A stretch of DNA of 64,000 bases from contig OX438758.1 in the NCBI GenBank assembly GCA_949316235.1, positions 558,001 through 622,000 of the forward strand, read 5' to 3'. The DNA is from Oegoconia quadripuncta. Its lineage: Eukaryota; Arthropoda; Insecta; Lepidoptera; Autostichidae. The translations under genes were made by a program, and so were the position numbers. The notes under the pieces were generated by a model. It had not been told where the DNA came from. It made no database searches and worked only from the letters and a program-made list of their open reading frames with translations. Numbering within the stretch: position 1 is the stretch's first letter; each line of letters starts with the position of its first letter. Of the stretch, positions 30,416 to 43,257 are shown piece after piece.

Positions 30416-31022
30416 AGCATATTTGTCTTGCAGTAACGAGCTATTCGTGCAATCTATAAATTAAGGTCAAGAGATGCATTAAGACAAATATTTAAAGAAA
30501 TTAATATTTTAACATTTTCGTCACAATATATGTATCAAAATCTTGTATATGTTAAGAAAAATATATATTCATTCGAGAAACATTGTGACCAACATAATGT
30601 CAATACAAGGAACAAATCAATTAGCTGTAGATACCTTTTAGTAGACTTAGTAAAGTTAGTAAGTCATTCAAAGGTCAATTGTGTGCGCTTCTACAACAAG
30701 GTTCCCATGGATATACGGAATCTTCCGCTCAATAACTTATTAAAAAACAAAAATTATGTAAAAAAGGGATATTACAAAATTCCAGACTACATTAATGATA
30801 GTAATCCATGGGTATAAACGGCTCCTCTACACGAATATAAAAATTGATGTAACCTTTCTACTTAGATTGTTAATGACTGATTGAGAAAAGACAAACCCTC
30901 TTGAGTTTCTCGCTAGCTCTTCTCAGTAGTGGTCGCGTTCCGAGCTAGTGGTAGTTTAAACAAGTGACGTTCATAAGTGCAGTATTGCCTACACGAATAA
31001 ATGATTTTCATTTCATTTCATC
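30416..31022 (+). mobile_element. 5'-truncated LINE, separate subfamily
   Basis: Broken ORF2 end: IFVLQ-stop-RAIRAIYKLRSRDAL, NILTFSSQYMYQNLVYVKKN, RFYNKVPMDIRNLPLNN, ending IPDYINDSNPWV. The 3' UTR has TCTCGCTAGCTCTTCTCAGT and a TTTCATTTCATTTCAT tail. Confidence 0.8.
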
Positions 31023-31293
31023 ACTCTCTTAGTAACATGCGTTTCATTCATCCCTCCTCATAACATGTCCATACAAAGCTAAGCGGTTTTCTTTTTCTGT
31101 AACGGGTGTCACTTTTAAACTCCCTCTTACATACCTACTGTGTAACTTAACGTGGAACCGTGGATGTTTTATGAAACACCACAAAAGGATATCTCTCACC
31201 ACCCCATCTGGGATGGTCGTGACTTTATGTAAAATTATGTTATGTAGGTACATAAATATTTTGCATAAACATCTGACTCTAGAATAAATGTTT

Positions 31294-31486
31294 AAATCTA
31301 GCTGTTGCCCGCGACAATCTATCATTTCATTAAAATCAATTCAGCGAAAAAGTAGCCTATATGTTAATCCAGGCCCTAATCTGTCTACCAACCAAATTTC
31401 ATCCAAATCCGTCCAGCCGTTAAGCGTGAAGAGGTAACATACATACCTACACACACACAAACTTTCGCATTTATAATATTAGCTGA
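31294..31486 (-). mobile_element. Helitron-like fragment
   Basis: Reverse strand carries TTATAAATGCGAAAGTTTGT at 31460-31480, ATTTGGATGAAATTTGG, and CGCGGGCAACAGCTAG at its end. Confidence 0.55.
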
Positions 31487-31487
31487 G

Positions 31488-31565
31488 ATTTACCTCTAGT
31501 GGGATTCGAACCCACAACCGTTGGTTTCGAAGGTAGGGTCGTCACTCACTACACCAATAGGAGTT
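31488..31565 (-). mobile_element. SINE B-type tRNA-like head
   Basis: GGGATTCGAACCCACAACCG (box B) and CACTCACTACACCAATAGG read as the tRNA-like head of SINE B. Confidence 0.55.
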
Positions 31566-32399
31566 TTCTTATTCATCTACTAAGATACGTTTGACCGCCT
31601 TTGCTATTTTAAAGCTGACCTAGAATGTTCCAGTGATCACAAAGTAGCATACATCGAAGTGGGTAGATTTATGTTCCTTTAAATTCAACCGTATATTTCG
31701 TATAAGTACCAAAGTTAATCAAAATTCATAAGCGATTTACATCCTTTTGAAACTGACGAAAAAAGTAAAAATAAAGCAATGGTATTTCTGAGGTGTAACT
31801 TCCTATAATCTTAAAGTTTATTTATTCTAGAAGTTCCTGATTTTTTCTAGACGGAAAGAGTACCCATCAATAATAAAAATGTTTTATTACCATTCTGTAT
31901 CTTGCTTTAGGTATAGTATTTTATATAAATTTAGTTACAAAACCTACAATATTAAAGTTAGAACTGTAAGCTTCATTGCGTTGCAGAGAATAAGATCTCC
32001 TAAAACAATTTTCTGAAAAATTAATATCAATAGCTACTTTATATTTCCTAAAAATAATTTATTAAGCCGAGATATTTGCCCTCTGTGAAATATTTCATAA
32101 ACAAAGAAGTTATTGATCGATTTTTTTTTGAAAATAGCTGGTAGTAATTTTAATCTAATGGTTTATTTTTTATAACTAAATACTTATAATAGAAAACATT
32201 ATTCTGTTACTGACAGGTACTCTATCCACGGGCAAAATATAGGCAGTTAATAGTGTATCCTAACTGGACTAATGCAATGCCACTGAATTTTCTCAATTAT
32301 TTAAAAAGAAAGTTACATAAAGATTTTGATTAATCTGATCTTTACTATAAATATGGTTTCTAGTTTGGCGTTAAAGCATGACTTACAAAGGAAATGAAA
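31566..32399. other. Intergenic, nothing recognised
   Basis: AT-rich DNA without repeat families or reading frames of note. Confidence 0.35.
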
Positions 32400-34068
32400 C
32401 ATGTAAATTTTATCCAAATCGTTTATTCAAGCAAATGAACATAATATGAACAAACTATAACATTAAATTTATCTACTTAGTGATATTTACAATCCATAAC
32501 TCACTTACCTTATATTGATTATTATACTACGTACAATACACCTAGGACGCTTACGCTAGTATACAAATGCAGAATATTATCCCACGTCCGGCGGCACACA
32601 TAATCTTACAAAAATAAATTCAAAACAATTTGACACGAACCCTAAAGGCTTCCCAAAAACAATATTCTGCATTTATATGTCAATTATTTCTTACAGAACA
32701 ATTATTGATAAATTACTTACCAATAAAATTGTCATAGTTTAAATGGAAGTGTCCTTTCATACACCATGCATTGGAATAATATTTAATTTATTATGAAATT
32801 GAGAATTGCTCTTCCAGGCACAACATTTTGCGTGTCATTATATTATAATAAAAAAATGTGCTTAATGCTTGTTGAATTTTGAGTTTTTGGACCAGTGTGT
32901 CATCATCATCATAAATACTGGTAATAGCCTCAAAGAATTGTCAAAAGTTAAACCTCGCCGGCTAGTGAAGGCACAACACCAAGTCCAATAACAATTGTTT
33001 TCAACAACAAATAGAATAACATCAACAATAGCTTGTCACGTTAAACTTAAATAGTGCATAATATTATGTTTGTGATTTAACTAAAAACTAAAGAACAAGA
33101 GCATATACTGTGTTTTAGGTTGCAGCAATTAAAATAGTGCACTTTGTGTACTATTTCACATACAAAATGTATCAACACTGCCACCAAAATCAGAGAATAT
33201 AAATAGGGATATAATTATGTAGCACACTGCAGTGTACACTGTCATCTATCTGCAATTGTTTATCAATAGTTATTTAAAAAGTTAACCAGATTAAAGACAA
33301 ATTCAAGTATGCAAAGTACAAAAATATACTCATTTTACCTACATTTTCGAGCAGTAGATTACGTTTTCTACAAGAGATGGCAGACAATTACAATATTTAA
33401 AGGTAGCTGAATCTTAACAGACAAAATCGGAATCAGACTAACTATATCAATAAACAACAAACTCAATTTATTAACATAATTATCTGTATATACTTGGAAC
33501 CACATGTGAAATATTTCAAGGGATACATGTTAAAGTTTTAAGTATCAATTTTAGTTGCCTCGACAGTTCTTTTTAAAATCTATGCACAACAAGAACTGAA
33601 CAGCAGGCACTTGAAAGCGGGTCATTAATAATTAATTATTGTAGCACACAGTAGTGGAATGAAATTATAGAAATACATATAACGGACCAAGGAGTTAAAG
33701 ACAGATCAACAGCGAGTAAAAAATTCAGTGTGTAAATCTGTAAATATAATCAGTAATATTAAATTTAAAAAGAGTAAATAAAGTAATTTTAGTAAAACTC
33801 TAAAAGAGGACACTTTCTAGACAGACCCATTACAATAACATACAAAAAACTCATAAACTATATCCATATGATTTAAAATATACTATAGTCTGACCGACAC
33901 ACTATTAGTTTCACATTAAAATGTACACTCTAGAGATACCACTGCAGACGCTTCCATTTACCATTCACCTGCGAGCACACGGAGAGCTCAAGCTCAACTT
34001 GGGACACTCTGGCCTAGCTAAGGACACTCTGAGAATTCACTCGATTGTTCGCCAGCGCGGCGCCGACC
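32400..34068 (-). other. Probable 3' UTR of the HCF gene
   Basis: Unlike the rest of the window, this 1.67 kb has no recognisable transposon and no ORF of 60 codons apart from an antisense one at its edge. An AATAAA on the minus strand (plus TTTATT at 32421-32426) could be the polyadenylation signal. Inference from position and composition only. Confidence 0.4.
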
Positions 34069-36600
34069 TCATTGCGGCTGACTCGGCTGCGTCGCCTGGC
34101 TGGCTGACTTGGTGATCACAATCGTCTGCTTCCCACCTACACCAGATTTGCCCAACTGTAGGACATTCGAGGGCAGTGTGATGATCTTGTTGCCTCCCAT
34201 GGCGTTGGCAGACACCAGCTTGACGATGGTGGCGCCTGAAGCGATGCCCTGAGCCTGAGCCGCACTCACAGGCACTGTGGGCCGATTCTGCACCATCGCA
34301 ACCTTTGGCATTGTCGCTACAGTCATACCGGTAGATGTTTTGACGAGTGTGACATACTGGGGTGCATTGCTTGTTTGTGCATTTGATCCAGGTGTTTTCT
34401 TGATGATGACAGGGATACCAGCATTGCCTCCGGCTTGTCGGAGGACTGTGGCTCCGGCAGTGGCACCAGCAGTCGTAGCAATCGTAGCTGTCTGCTCGCC
34501 TGACTTGGCTGTCACTATTTTGTACACTGGTGTTTTCTGACCGCCCAGCGCACTGCTGGCTATCTGTATTGTTCCTCCACTGCTAATTACCGGCAGGTTG
34601 CCGGCCCCCAGTTTAACTGGCACTCCTGCCGCTACCTTTGTCTGTAAGTTGGCAACACCTGCTTGTATCGGCATTCCCCCTGCTGTTTTGACCAATACAT
34701 TGCTTGGGCCAATTTTGACATTACCGGTGCCAAGTTTGAGAGGAACATTCGTTGTGGTGACTTGGCCCATCTTCTGCATACTATTGGCTGTGATCTTGCC
34801 TTGGAGGTTTGCAGTGCCGATTTTGAGAGGGACTGCATTTCCGGCAAGTTTCACAGGCATATTACCGGCGCCTAATTTCACAGGCATACCTCCACTAGTA
34901 CCTGTTTTGACTTGAACGAATCTGGGGGTTCCACCACCACCTGCTGTAGATCCAATAACAATCTGCGCATTGGACTGTGCTGTGGATACGCGCACTGTGC
35001 CTGGAGTGCTCACACTACTGACAATCCTGGTAATGCCCTGCGGTGTCACAGCTGCCACCTTAATCTGTTGTGAGGATCCAGCTGCCGGTGATTTGACCAC
35101 TGTTTTACCCTGGTATGTTGCCTGTTTAATAGTAGGTGTGTTGGGTGAAATTTTAACAGTCGCTGTCTGTGCTGGGACTTTAATTGGGCCTGAGATGACC
35201 TTCTGTGGTGTAGATACAATAGGTGCAGCAATTGGTGAGGCAGCAGCAGCTACCGGGCGGACTGGCAGGGACAAGACGTCGCTGGTGGGTGTGGGTGGCA
35301 GGCCACTGGAGATAGGTGATGTGAGGCCAAATGCTTTAGCAGCATCTGGCTGTGCTGCTACTGGAGATGCAGGCGGAGGTGCCGCAACTGGTTCTGCGGC
35401 TGTGGGGAAACGAGCCGGTGTTACTTTGCCACATTTCTGTACTTGTAAAACATAAGTAGTGACTGTGTTCATTGCTGGCCAACATAGTTCTAAAGATGTA
35501 GTGCCAGCTCTAACCAGAGCCACCCTGCTTGCTTGAGGTGGTACTCCGACTTCCAAATACCAGAGATCCTTGCAGCAAATTTGATTATTCCAAGTTTTCC
35601 TGTAGCCGTCCCGTCCTGACCATATATAGAGTCTTGTTTGAATAGCGACCGCACTGTGGCCTGCTCTAGCTCGGGGAATGCAATCCTCAAAGTTATCTAG
35701 AGCAATATTATCCCATGTCATTGTTTCCAAATTAAGAGAAGCAAGTGTATTTGTGCATTTCCATTCTTTTTCGTGGGTGGCAAGTTTAGATTCGTCCGGT
35801 ACAAGCGGCACCCAGCCTCCGTAGACATACATGTGGTGTCCTATGACCGTGGCAGTGTGTAGGGAGCGGGGCAAGGGTGCCGGCCCGCCCACTTCCGGAC
35901 GAGACCATGACATGCTGTCTACATCAAGCACCCACAGGTCACCGAGACGCGAACCACTCATACCGCCGTAGATAATGAGGGATGATTTGCCTGAATTTTT
36001 ATCTGTGTAGGAGACGCCACTGTGGGACTCGCGTGGTGGAGGAGACTGGCCATAGGTGAGTGGTATATCCCATACTGTCATCGAAGAGTTGGGATATAGC
36101 TCGAGGGTGTACAAATCATTGAGATACCTCGGGATGTTATTCTTGGGGTCATCGCTCTCGTTCGCCAGCCCACCGAAGAGGTACACCTTCCCATTCAGGA
36201 GTGTGAAGCTGTGGCCAAGCCGCGGGCACGGCGGAAGACCTTGCTTCGGTGGCAGCGGTTTCAGGCGCTTCCACTCCCACCGCGAAGCCTGTAGCTCGTA
36301 CAAATCGTTAGAATACTTGCCGTACTCCACCATGCCGCCAAACACCAAAAGGCGTGTGCCATCGACAACGAACCCATATGCGGCACATCCAGGGGGCACT
36401 TCTCCCTTTGTCACAGGTACAAACCATTGGTTTGTCGTGGTATTGAAGACGTGAAGCTCATGAACTATCCCTTCATTTCCGCCGCCGAAAACTATCATCA
36501 AATCCTTTATGGCGACCGCGCGATGGCCATGCCGGGGTCGTGGTTGCGGGCCCGTGGGATTGTAGACTTTTTGCCACTTAAGTACGGCGTTTTCCTTCAT
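34069..36600 (-). CDS. Hcf: Host cell factor (HCF-1/HCF-2 family), Kelch protein
   Basis: 843 codons in a single uninterrupted frame from ATG 36600 ([12 protein letters not shown]). Residues 1-350 are a six-bladed Kelch propeller with GG turns near 39, 87, 142, 211 and 260. It carries the HCF signatures [74 protein letters not shown] and WSGRDGYRK. Residues ~357-390 ([24 protein letters not shown]) match the N-terminal half of the HCF Fn3 self-association module. The rest is Ala/Pro/Thr/Val/Lys-rich with imperfect PVKLGxxN repeats (~565-680). HCF is a nuclear chromatin coregulator that tethers transcription factors to Set1/MLL and Sin3 complexes. Oddities: no C-terminal Fn3 repeats (HCF-1 homologues have them) and no intron. 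Explanations: a short HCF, further exons after an unrecognised donor, or a retrocopy. Confidence 0.93.
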   Translation of the reverse strand: MKENAVLKWQKVYNPTGPQPRPRHGHRAVAIKDLMIVFGGGNEGIVHELHVFNTTTNQWFVPVTKGEVPPGCAAYGFVVDGTRLLVFGGMVEYGKYSNDLYELQASRWEWKRLKPLPPKQGLPPCPRLGHSFTLLNGKVYLFGGLANESDDPKNNIPRYLNDLYTLELYPNSSMTVWDIPLTYGQSPPPRESHSGVSYTDKNSGKSSLIIYGGMSGSRLGDLWVLDVDSMSWSRPEVGGPAPLPRSLHTATVIGHHMYVYGGWVPLVPDESKLATHEKEWKCTNTLASLNLETMTWDNIALDNFEDCIPRARAGHSAVAIQTRLYIWSGRDGYRKTWNNQICCKDLWYLEVGVPPQASRVALVRAGTTSLELCWPAMNTVTTYVLQVQKCGKVTPARFPTAAEPVAAPPPASPVAAQPDAAKAFGLTSPISSGLPPTPTSDVLSLPVRPVAAAASPIAAPIVSTPQKVISGPIKVPAQTATVKISPNTPTIKQATYQGKTVVKSPAAGSSQQIKVAAVTPQGITRIVSSVSTPGTVRVSTAQSNAQIVIGSTAGGGGTPRFVQVKTGTSGGMPVKLGAGNMPVKLAGNAVPLKIGTANLQGKITANSMQKMGQVTTTNVPLKLGTGNVKIGPSNVLVKTAGGMPIQAGVANLQTKVAAGVPVKLGAGNLPVISSGGTIQIASSALGGQKTPVYKIVTAKSGEQTATIATTAGATAGATVLRQAGGNAGIPVIIKKTPGSNAQTSNAPQYVTLVKTSTGMTVATMPKVAMVQNRPTVPVSAAQAQGIASGATIVKLVSANAMGGNKIITLPSNVLQLGKSGVGGKQTIVITKSASQATQPSQPQ

Positions 36601-38319
36601 TTTTACTAAACATTTGTCACTAAATGCTTTTCACCGTATGTATCGCTCGGGATGCGTATCTTTAGCATAGACAATGAGAAATGTCGTAAATAAGCTTTGA
36701 AGAAAATATTCGGGTCACTAGAAGCTACATAGATCAATCTAATTCGATGCTCTCTTTTCCACACGTGCAATCCGCCAATGAGTAAAAAAAAATCACCTTA
36801 TGCAGCTTCGAGTGTATAACAAAAATGGCGTTAGCAACAGAGTTACCAATATAACAAAAAGAGAAAGAACGGCGTCGGACGTCAAGAGTTTGTTCATGGA
36901 TGAATATAGTTTTAATTCAGCCAGTGTTACTAACAAAACCTTCAAAAAATCAATTAGTAAAATACTTAAAATTGTTTTATTCCTATAATAATTGAAATTT
37001 CCTACCGATTCCTATAAAAACATAAATGAAGTTTGAGTGAGAGTGATTAAAAATTGAAATGAATGATTTCTAAAAAAGAATTATTACTAAAAGCGTAGTG
37101 ATTTTCTTACGAGTTTTGTCTATAGTTAATTTTCTCTACGGGGCACATTCGTTTCAAGGGCATGTTTTCTAATCATTCATTGGCACTTAGTAAAAATCTG
37201 TTGCACCTTGAATTATTTACTAACCATAGACTGGTGACGCACGGACAGGATTTTTTTGATTTTGTTCTCTGAAGGAAGTTAAGTAGTCTCGACTTTTGTA
37301 TATTATTGTTCTAGTTTTTGTTTTCTTTAATGTGTATGTAATAAAGTGTTAATAAAATAAGTATTTAAGAACTAAAAAGCCCGACGACGTATTTGATATT
37401 TTGCGTGCAGCTGATGGATTTTTCAATAAAAAATGCATACTGTAACGTGACTATCAATAATGCCCATTAATAATATGGACTCAACATTAGATGCGGCAGA
37501 TAGTTATTCATGTCCAAGTAAATGAACGAATAGCTACGTCACCTAGGGTCGATCTCCATTTGACTCACTTCAGAACGAGGTGTCCTGGAGTAAGGTTGGT
37601 CACACTTTGATCATATAAAGCATGATAGAGGTAATACACGATTATGTCGCGCGAGATAATATTTGTCCTGTTCATTCACTTGAATAATATGATACAACTA
37701 TCCCACTCTCACTCCTACATCGAGCGTGATAGCCGTACGGAGACGTCCGGTGTTAAATATAAACAATACACTACTTTAGAACTATGTATATGTAAATATT
37801 ATATAGGTTAAGCAATACCTTTGACGTTGAAATTAAACAGTTGGGTGTATTTGACCCAAATGGTCTCATTTGTAAACCTATTCCAAACTCAAACTCAAAT
37901 CATTTATTGCATTCCTTCTTCAGTCACGCGCTACAAACGATATTGTGCTACGCAGGCTGGTCAATTCATTTATTTTTATAACGGTGACGTTGTCTGTGTG
38001 CGTCCAGTCTTTGCCCGGACGTATTTCAGCTCAGACGAAGTATTTCAGTAATACGTGGTTCGATAGTGTCTTGGCGTGCTTTATTTTCGACCACATCCTC
38101 ACTTTTCATCATCATCCATTAGGTGAGATGGTGTTCAAACACGTTGGTATCCAGTTAAATTGAATGAAGCGGTCTTTTAGTTCCGATTGACACCGCTAAG
38201 TAGATATGTTGTCGGGACTGCAATACCTAATTCACTATTGTATAATTCACTATTGTATGTAATACAAATAGACAAGTAGGAGCTACTGTTTCTTATTTTT
38301 ATTCAAATGCCTCTCAGTT
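36601..38319. other. HCF upstream region and intergenic DNA
   Basis: 36601-36830 should contain the HCF promoter and 5' UTR (minus strand); no clear TATA or initiator seen. 38080-38165 is a LINE family P tail scrap (GACCACATCCTCACTTTTCA). The rest is unassigned. Confidence 0.35.
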
Positions 38320-38700
38320 AAATAAGAATAAGAATAAAATTTATTGAGCATAAAACATTACATTGAGCATAGAACACTATAAAAGAAAAAAAAGAAACTG
38401 TTTTGTTTATTCGCCACTTCGACACATAAACACAAATATCTAATTATTAAAAAGTAGACTCAGAAAAGTGTCGCAGCAGCGAAAGAGAAACAACTCAGCT
38501 TTACGCTGAGCTAAAAGATCTCAGCGCAGGTTTACTGTCTCACCCAGTAAATGCAAGGTAATTTAATTTTACCTGTGGCTCCCAAACTAGGGATCTCTGT
38601 ATCTCAGGGAGCCAGTAACAGACCTCTTAGCTTTAGAATTATATAATTTGTACTATTCGGTTTGCAAGCACAATATACAGGATAGTTGCAATTACAGGAT
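38320..38700 (-). mobile_element. Probable LINE 3' end
   Basis: Begins AATAAGAATAAGAATAAAAT (short-repeat tail, reversed), then a moderately GC-rich UTR-like stretch with AGATCTCAGCGCAGG. No coding part identified. Confidence 0.35.
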
Positions 38701-38939
38701 GTCGAACGTGTCCAGCTTGCTGGTGTCCTTGTGCGTGTGGTGAACATGTGTAAGTGTGTTGTTTTGTTTTGTACCTTTTGCGTGTGTGTGTGTGTGTGTG
38801 TGTCATAGGTGTGAATGTATGCAGAGTGAATCTGAGGTATGTTGGAAACTTTTTAGATCACAAGTTTTTCCGTATCAGTGTATGCAAAAGTGTATTTTTG
38901 TAAGTGTAAGTGTTTATGATATTTTGTGAGATTAGATAA

Positions 38940-39137
38940 TCTAACTAATATTATAAATGCGAAAGTTTGGATGTTGCTCAATCACAGCGAGACGGCGGCG
39001 GCTGAAGGGATTTGGATGAAATTTGGTATATAGGTAGAACATAACCCTGGATTAAGACATGGGATACTTTTTATCGTGATAAATTTCCGCGATAAAGTTG
39101 TTCCACGCAGGCGAAGCCGCGGGCGGAAAGCTAGTTA
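38940..39137 (+). mobile_element. Helitron-like non-autonomous element
   Basis: Starts CTAATATTATAAATGCGAAA, contains GGATTTGGATGAAATTTGG, and ends in GC-rich GGCGAAGCCGCGGGCGGAAA followed by GCTAGT. Classic layout of short lepidopteran Helitrons. A 3' scrap of the same family is at 40365-40465. Confidence 0.65.
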
Positions 39138-40004
39138 TAAATATAGCTTGTACTCAAACAAAATATTTACGAGGTACTAGATTAGGTATAAACAAATTCG
39201 TAGTCTAATAAACTTATCCAATTTTTAGACGTATTCTGGTAAAATAAACTAACTTCATAAAATTATTTCTTGTAATCTGAAACGAACATACCTTGTCCTG
39301 GCTTTTATTTCACACGGCAAAAGTACAAGAACCCCAATCCATAAAAAAAGTTAAAGTGGCCATGTTTGTTTAATTGTAATGTTGGTGCCATTGTTGCGTA
39401 AATGGCGCGCCGAGCGCCGCCTCCGATTCACTAGCAAGCGCGGCAAACTAAAATTTGACGTTGTCGAATGGTACGGAGCGAGACATTTCGCAACATAAAT
39501 CACAAAGGAAAATTGTCACAGCAGTCTGACGTTTTCATTGACGTCAAGCTTCAGATCGGCTTTTTTTGAATAATTTGTGCCACTTTCAATATGGTACGGG
39601 TAAATATACAATTGTTTGAAATGCAAAAATCGCGAAAAAGAAACTCTTTAGTGAATTGTTTTTTTTTTCATTAGGTTGTTGAGGCGTTTAGGCGGAATTT
39701 CTATACTTTGAATTGAGATTTTGTCAAAAGTTCTTTGGGCTTACGTTGCCTTTTCTGGCTATTAGGAGACAAAGTTTTTGGTGTATTGAATCAGGCTAGC
39801 CTTGCCAACATTGTTTTCTGACGTACCACCCACAGATTTCCCATTACTACCACCCATACACCACCTTTGTGGTGTGTGCTACCACCTCACTGAAGCCTCC
39901 TTCATCTCGAGAGCGATGTGCGGTAACAAAATGCTAACTGGATGAATATAGATGGATATACAAAGATTTATAATTTTTGTTCAAGTATTTTCATCAATAA
40001 ATTA
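39138..40004. other. Intergenic with a CpG-richer patch
   Basis: 39395-39560 is GC- and CpG-richer than its surroundings and is followed by an ATG with a GTAAAT-type donor three codons later (39591-39605). No gene can be claimed from this. Confidence 0.25.
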
Positions 40005-40200
40005 AAATCTGCCGCCAAATAGCAATGTTAATAGCATTGTTGTGTTCCGGTTGTCAGAGATAAGATAGCCAGTCCCCCAAATAAGATGGGGTTTCCGGGT
40101 CAGTACGGTACGACCTTCGGCCTCATCTTCACTTAACATCAGGTGTGATTGAGGTCAAGTGCTAACCCGTTGTGGATAATAGAAAATAAAAAAAAATGTA
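40005..40200 (+). mobile_element. SINE A 3' half
   Basis: From AATCTGCCGCCAAATAGCAA to the AACCCGTTGTGGATA tail. Confidence 0.8.
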
Positions 40201-40587
40201 AACGGCAAATTATTAGCGATCGATTTAACGCATTTTTTTTTAATATCGTTAAAATTTCACGTTTGCAAATCAATGTATTAGTTTATAAGTTTTTCAATAG
40301 ATGACGTACCTAGGTAGTAAAAATTGAAAATGTATAAATGATGAAAACGTATGAATGGATTGGGATGAAATTTGGTATAGCAGAACATACCCGATAAACT
40401 GAATAAATCCCGCGGGATAAAATAAATATTTCACGTAGGCGAAGCCGCGGGCGGAAAGTGAATAACTTGTAAACTACAGTGGCACTATTTTTATTCTTTG
40501 AGCACTACTTGGCACTATTTCAGCACTGTTTTTGACATTATTAAAATAGCTGAATTCCACTTTGTGTATATTTCACTTACCTAATTA

Positions 40588-40832
40588 TAATAATAATAAT
40601 AAATAAATATAAATATTTCGGACACACCAACCATCTAGTCCCAAACTAAGCAAAGCTTGTACTATGAATACTAGATAACGGATAAACATACATAAATATT
40701 TATACAGACATCCATGACTCAGGAATAAATGTTCATATTCATCACACAAACATTTACCCGTCGCGAGATTCGAACCCGCAACCGTTGGTTTCGCTGACAG
40801 GGTCACTATCCACTACACCAATCGGTCGTCAT
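40588..40832 (-). mobile_element. SINE B, full length
   Basis: Tail AATAATAATAATAAATAAAT at the left; body TAGTCCCAAACTAAGCAAAG; box B GAGATTCGAACCCGCAACCG; head ending CCACTACACCAATCGGTCG. The head's CTGTCAG anticodon-like loop and ACGGGT acceptor end suggest a tRNA-Asp ancestor (inference). Confidence 0.85.
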
Positions 40833-41025
40833 TTTCACTCTGTGTATATAGGCATGTTAGTGCTCTGAATTTACAATTCAGTGCCTAATAATTAATATTC
40901 CAAGTCCTACAACTTGTGGTGTACACGAGTAATTAAATACATCAACAGACTGCAACAGTACACTTAATGATAGTCAAATAAGTTATCTAAATAACCCGAA
41001 GAACAACTCGACGCTTCGAGTAAGA

Positions 41026-41345
41026 TTTTGGCCAGTATTAATAAACCATTCTTAAATTTGAAAACAGTCTTGTGAATGGTCTCAAGTAAACGTGTTGATT
41101 AATAAACCTTACTTGAGACCTGAAACGCACGTGCATACTCAAGCAGTACTCACTTGATAGGTGCGCCGTGTTTCACGTATTAATAAACGAAACTCAGGAC
41201 AATTATTCATTCGCCGCTGAAGCGCATTCTTGAGGAGTGATCTCAGCTGAGTAGACCTCAAGATTGGTTTATAAATTAGCACGTAGCTTGAGATAGCGTC
41301 AACTGCTTAGAATATTGAAGACCGTCTTGATTATGACTGTAAAGC
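41026..41345 (-). mobile_element. MITE M2 copy
   Basis: Begins GGCCAGTATTAATAAACC and has dense CTTGAG/CTCAAG motifs. Best matched in reverse to 12489-12750 and 43853-44100. Confidence 0.65.
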
Positions 41346-41419
41346 GAGCAGTTGTTAAATGGAAAATATTAACAATCATTCACCGTCGCCCTTTCTTTCT
41401 TAAATATTTATCCGTAATT

Positions 41420-41722
41420 TATTTTTTCATGCATAAGGGTTAGCTCTTGACCTTAACCACAACTGATGTTAAATGAAGATGAGGCCGAAGGTGGAAGCGT
41501 CGTGGCCTGGAACCCCTCCTATTTGGGGGACTGGCTGTCTTATCTCTGACAACCGGAACATAACAATCTTTAACATTGCTATTTGGTGGCAGATTTAGAA
41601 AAGATGGTGGTAGCTAGTCAGGCGGGCGTTTAAAATGCCCTGTCACCAACCAAACCGAGTACTAAATATAGGTATACCCTGCTTCGGATCTAACCCGCGA
41701 TCTCCGAATCGTAAACGCTGTG
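41420..41722 (-). mobile_element. SINE A, near full length, diverged
   Basis: Reverse copy from ATGCATAAGGGTTAGCTCTT to GAGCCACGGAGGCGG, with more substitutions than most copies here. Confidence 0.8.
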
Positions 41723-42271
41723 TTTACACTGAGCCACGGAGGCGGTTTTTACATGTGTATGTATGTACATATACGTAGGCAGAGACTATTGATTTCCATT
41801 TGCAACGATCATGACATACTACTTTGCTTATTCCACTCTCATCAAATGCTTTACACACGCTCGTCGGTTAGTGGTCGACCGCACCTGACCTTTTGTGAGT
41901 ACGTTAGTCACTTGATTGTCGTGTATTTTTCTTGGTCGACCTTTACCGACCCTTTCATTCACACTTTCGTTATACATATTTCGCGTTCGTTAATCTCCCT
42001 TCACTCATTCGTTCTAAACAGTTTTTGTATTTTCAATATCTTGTTGTTTAAGTTATTTCTCATGTAGGGTGTAATTGCAAGCTTTTTACAACTTTTTATT
42101 TGACTTTTTTTTGCAATTCAAATTAGACCCATTTCACTACGCAATACGGAGGACAAAAGTGCGGCCGACGAAACTGCGTCGTTTGCGCTGGTTCTTTTCA
42201 CAAAGACGAAGTTGTTTTTGAAGAACTATTTATAGAGCTTGTATATTTCGGTGGCACTATTTATGCCCAGT
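41723..42271. other. Unassigned DNA
   Basis: 41810-42070 has text (TTTACACACGCTCGTCGGTT) resembling a common lepidopteran LINE segment also hinted at around 43790. No gene supported. Confidence 0.3.
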
Positions 42272-43018
42272 TTTCTGGGATAAAATCAAAATCAAAAATA
42301 TTTTATTCAATGTAGGATACAAAAATATCGCTTATTGAAAGACAACACGTTATTTTTTTAAAAACTACATCGCTTCACAAGGTGTTATGGTTAGGGAGAA
42401 GAAGCGACAAGAAACTCCGCAATAACACCTCTTTTCAATTAGATTCTATCTTTACAATAATATAACATTTTATATTACATATTACAAAACAAAAGCAATT
42501 AACATAACGACCAGCTAACACCAGATCTCCTTATCGCTTAAATAATCATCTATCCTGTAATAACCCTTCTTACACAGAGTTTCTTTAATGTGGCGTTTAA
42601 ATTTCTGCTATGTCAAACTCAATATATGTATTATATTGTATTTATAGTATTTTATTGTAAAAGCGTATGCTGTGTCCCACAAAGGATGTGCTAACCTTGC
42701 TAAGTCTGAATTGTGGAATTTCAATTTTATTTTTGTTTTTAGTATTCAAATTATGACTATCAGAATGTTTACGAAATAGGCATATATTTTTGCGTACATA
42801 CGTTATACTGTCATATATATATATATTGGGATGCAACAGTTAATATACTTATTTCTTTAAACAGATCTCTTAGAGAGTTACGGCAGCGTAAATTATATAT
42901 TTCTCTGATTGCTCTTTTTTCTATAGCAAATATTGTTTGAATATCCGCAGCCCTACCCCACAGTAGTGTACCATAAGACATAATGCTATAATAAATTAAA
43001 TCATAGGTAAAACGGTCT
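42272..43018 (-). mobile_element. 5'-truncated CR1-like LINE
   Basis: Reverse of a TTTTGATTTTGATTTT tail at 42285, the 3' UTR, then ORF2 remnants on the minus strand (NICLFRKHSDSHNLNTKNKN, SFVGHSIRFYNKI), and further upstream a YGTLLWGRAADIQT-like piece near 42950. Several stops. Confidence 0.75.
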
Positions 43019-43257
43019 GTGCGTATGAAAATGAATCCAGTGACACGTGAAGCCGGAATGCTCGCTTAAAATATTGAATAACTATTAAACTACAGGGGCA
43101 CTATTTTTTTTCCTTTGGTCACTAATTGGCACTATTTCAGCATAGTTTTTGACATTATTTTACGTACTTTATTATTCAGAACTTTGCCTAAGACACACTT
43201 TCTTTTATTGCGATAATACCCTGGTGGTTGCGTCTCTAATGTTATTGCTCTCTAATG

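Noticed and set aside
31044..31325. 93-codon minus frame as a gene (its upstream end reads MIDCRGQQ, its C-terminal end LALYGHVMRRDE)
   Set aside because: Only the last ~25 residues resemble a LINE reverse transcriptase; the remainder crosses Helitron-like sequence.
34277..35455. Plus-strand frames opposite the HCF gene
   Set aside because: They are shadows of a GC-rich, strongly conserved minus-strand coding region.
40740..40832. Genuine tRNA gene (also at 3181, 28194, 44567, 47621 and 55194)
   Set aside because: The tRNA-like text is always followed by the same family-specific body and tail and lacks a complete cloverleaf; these are SINE heads.
41720..42067. 115-codon plus frame
   Set aside because: It begins in the SINE A head and continues through LINE-like text; no protein features.
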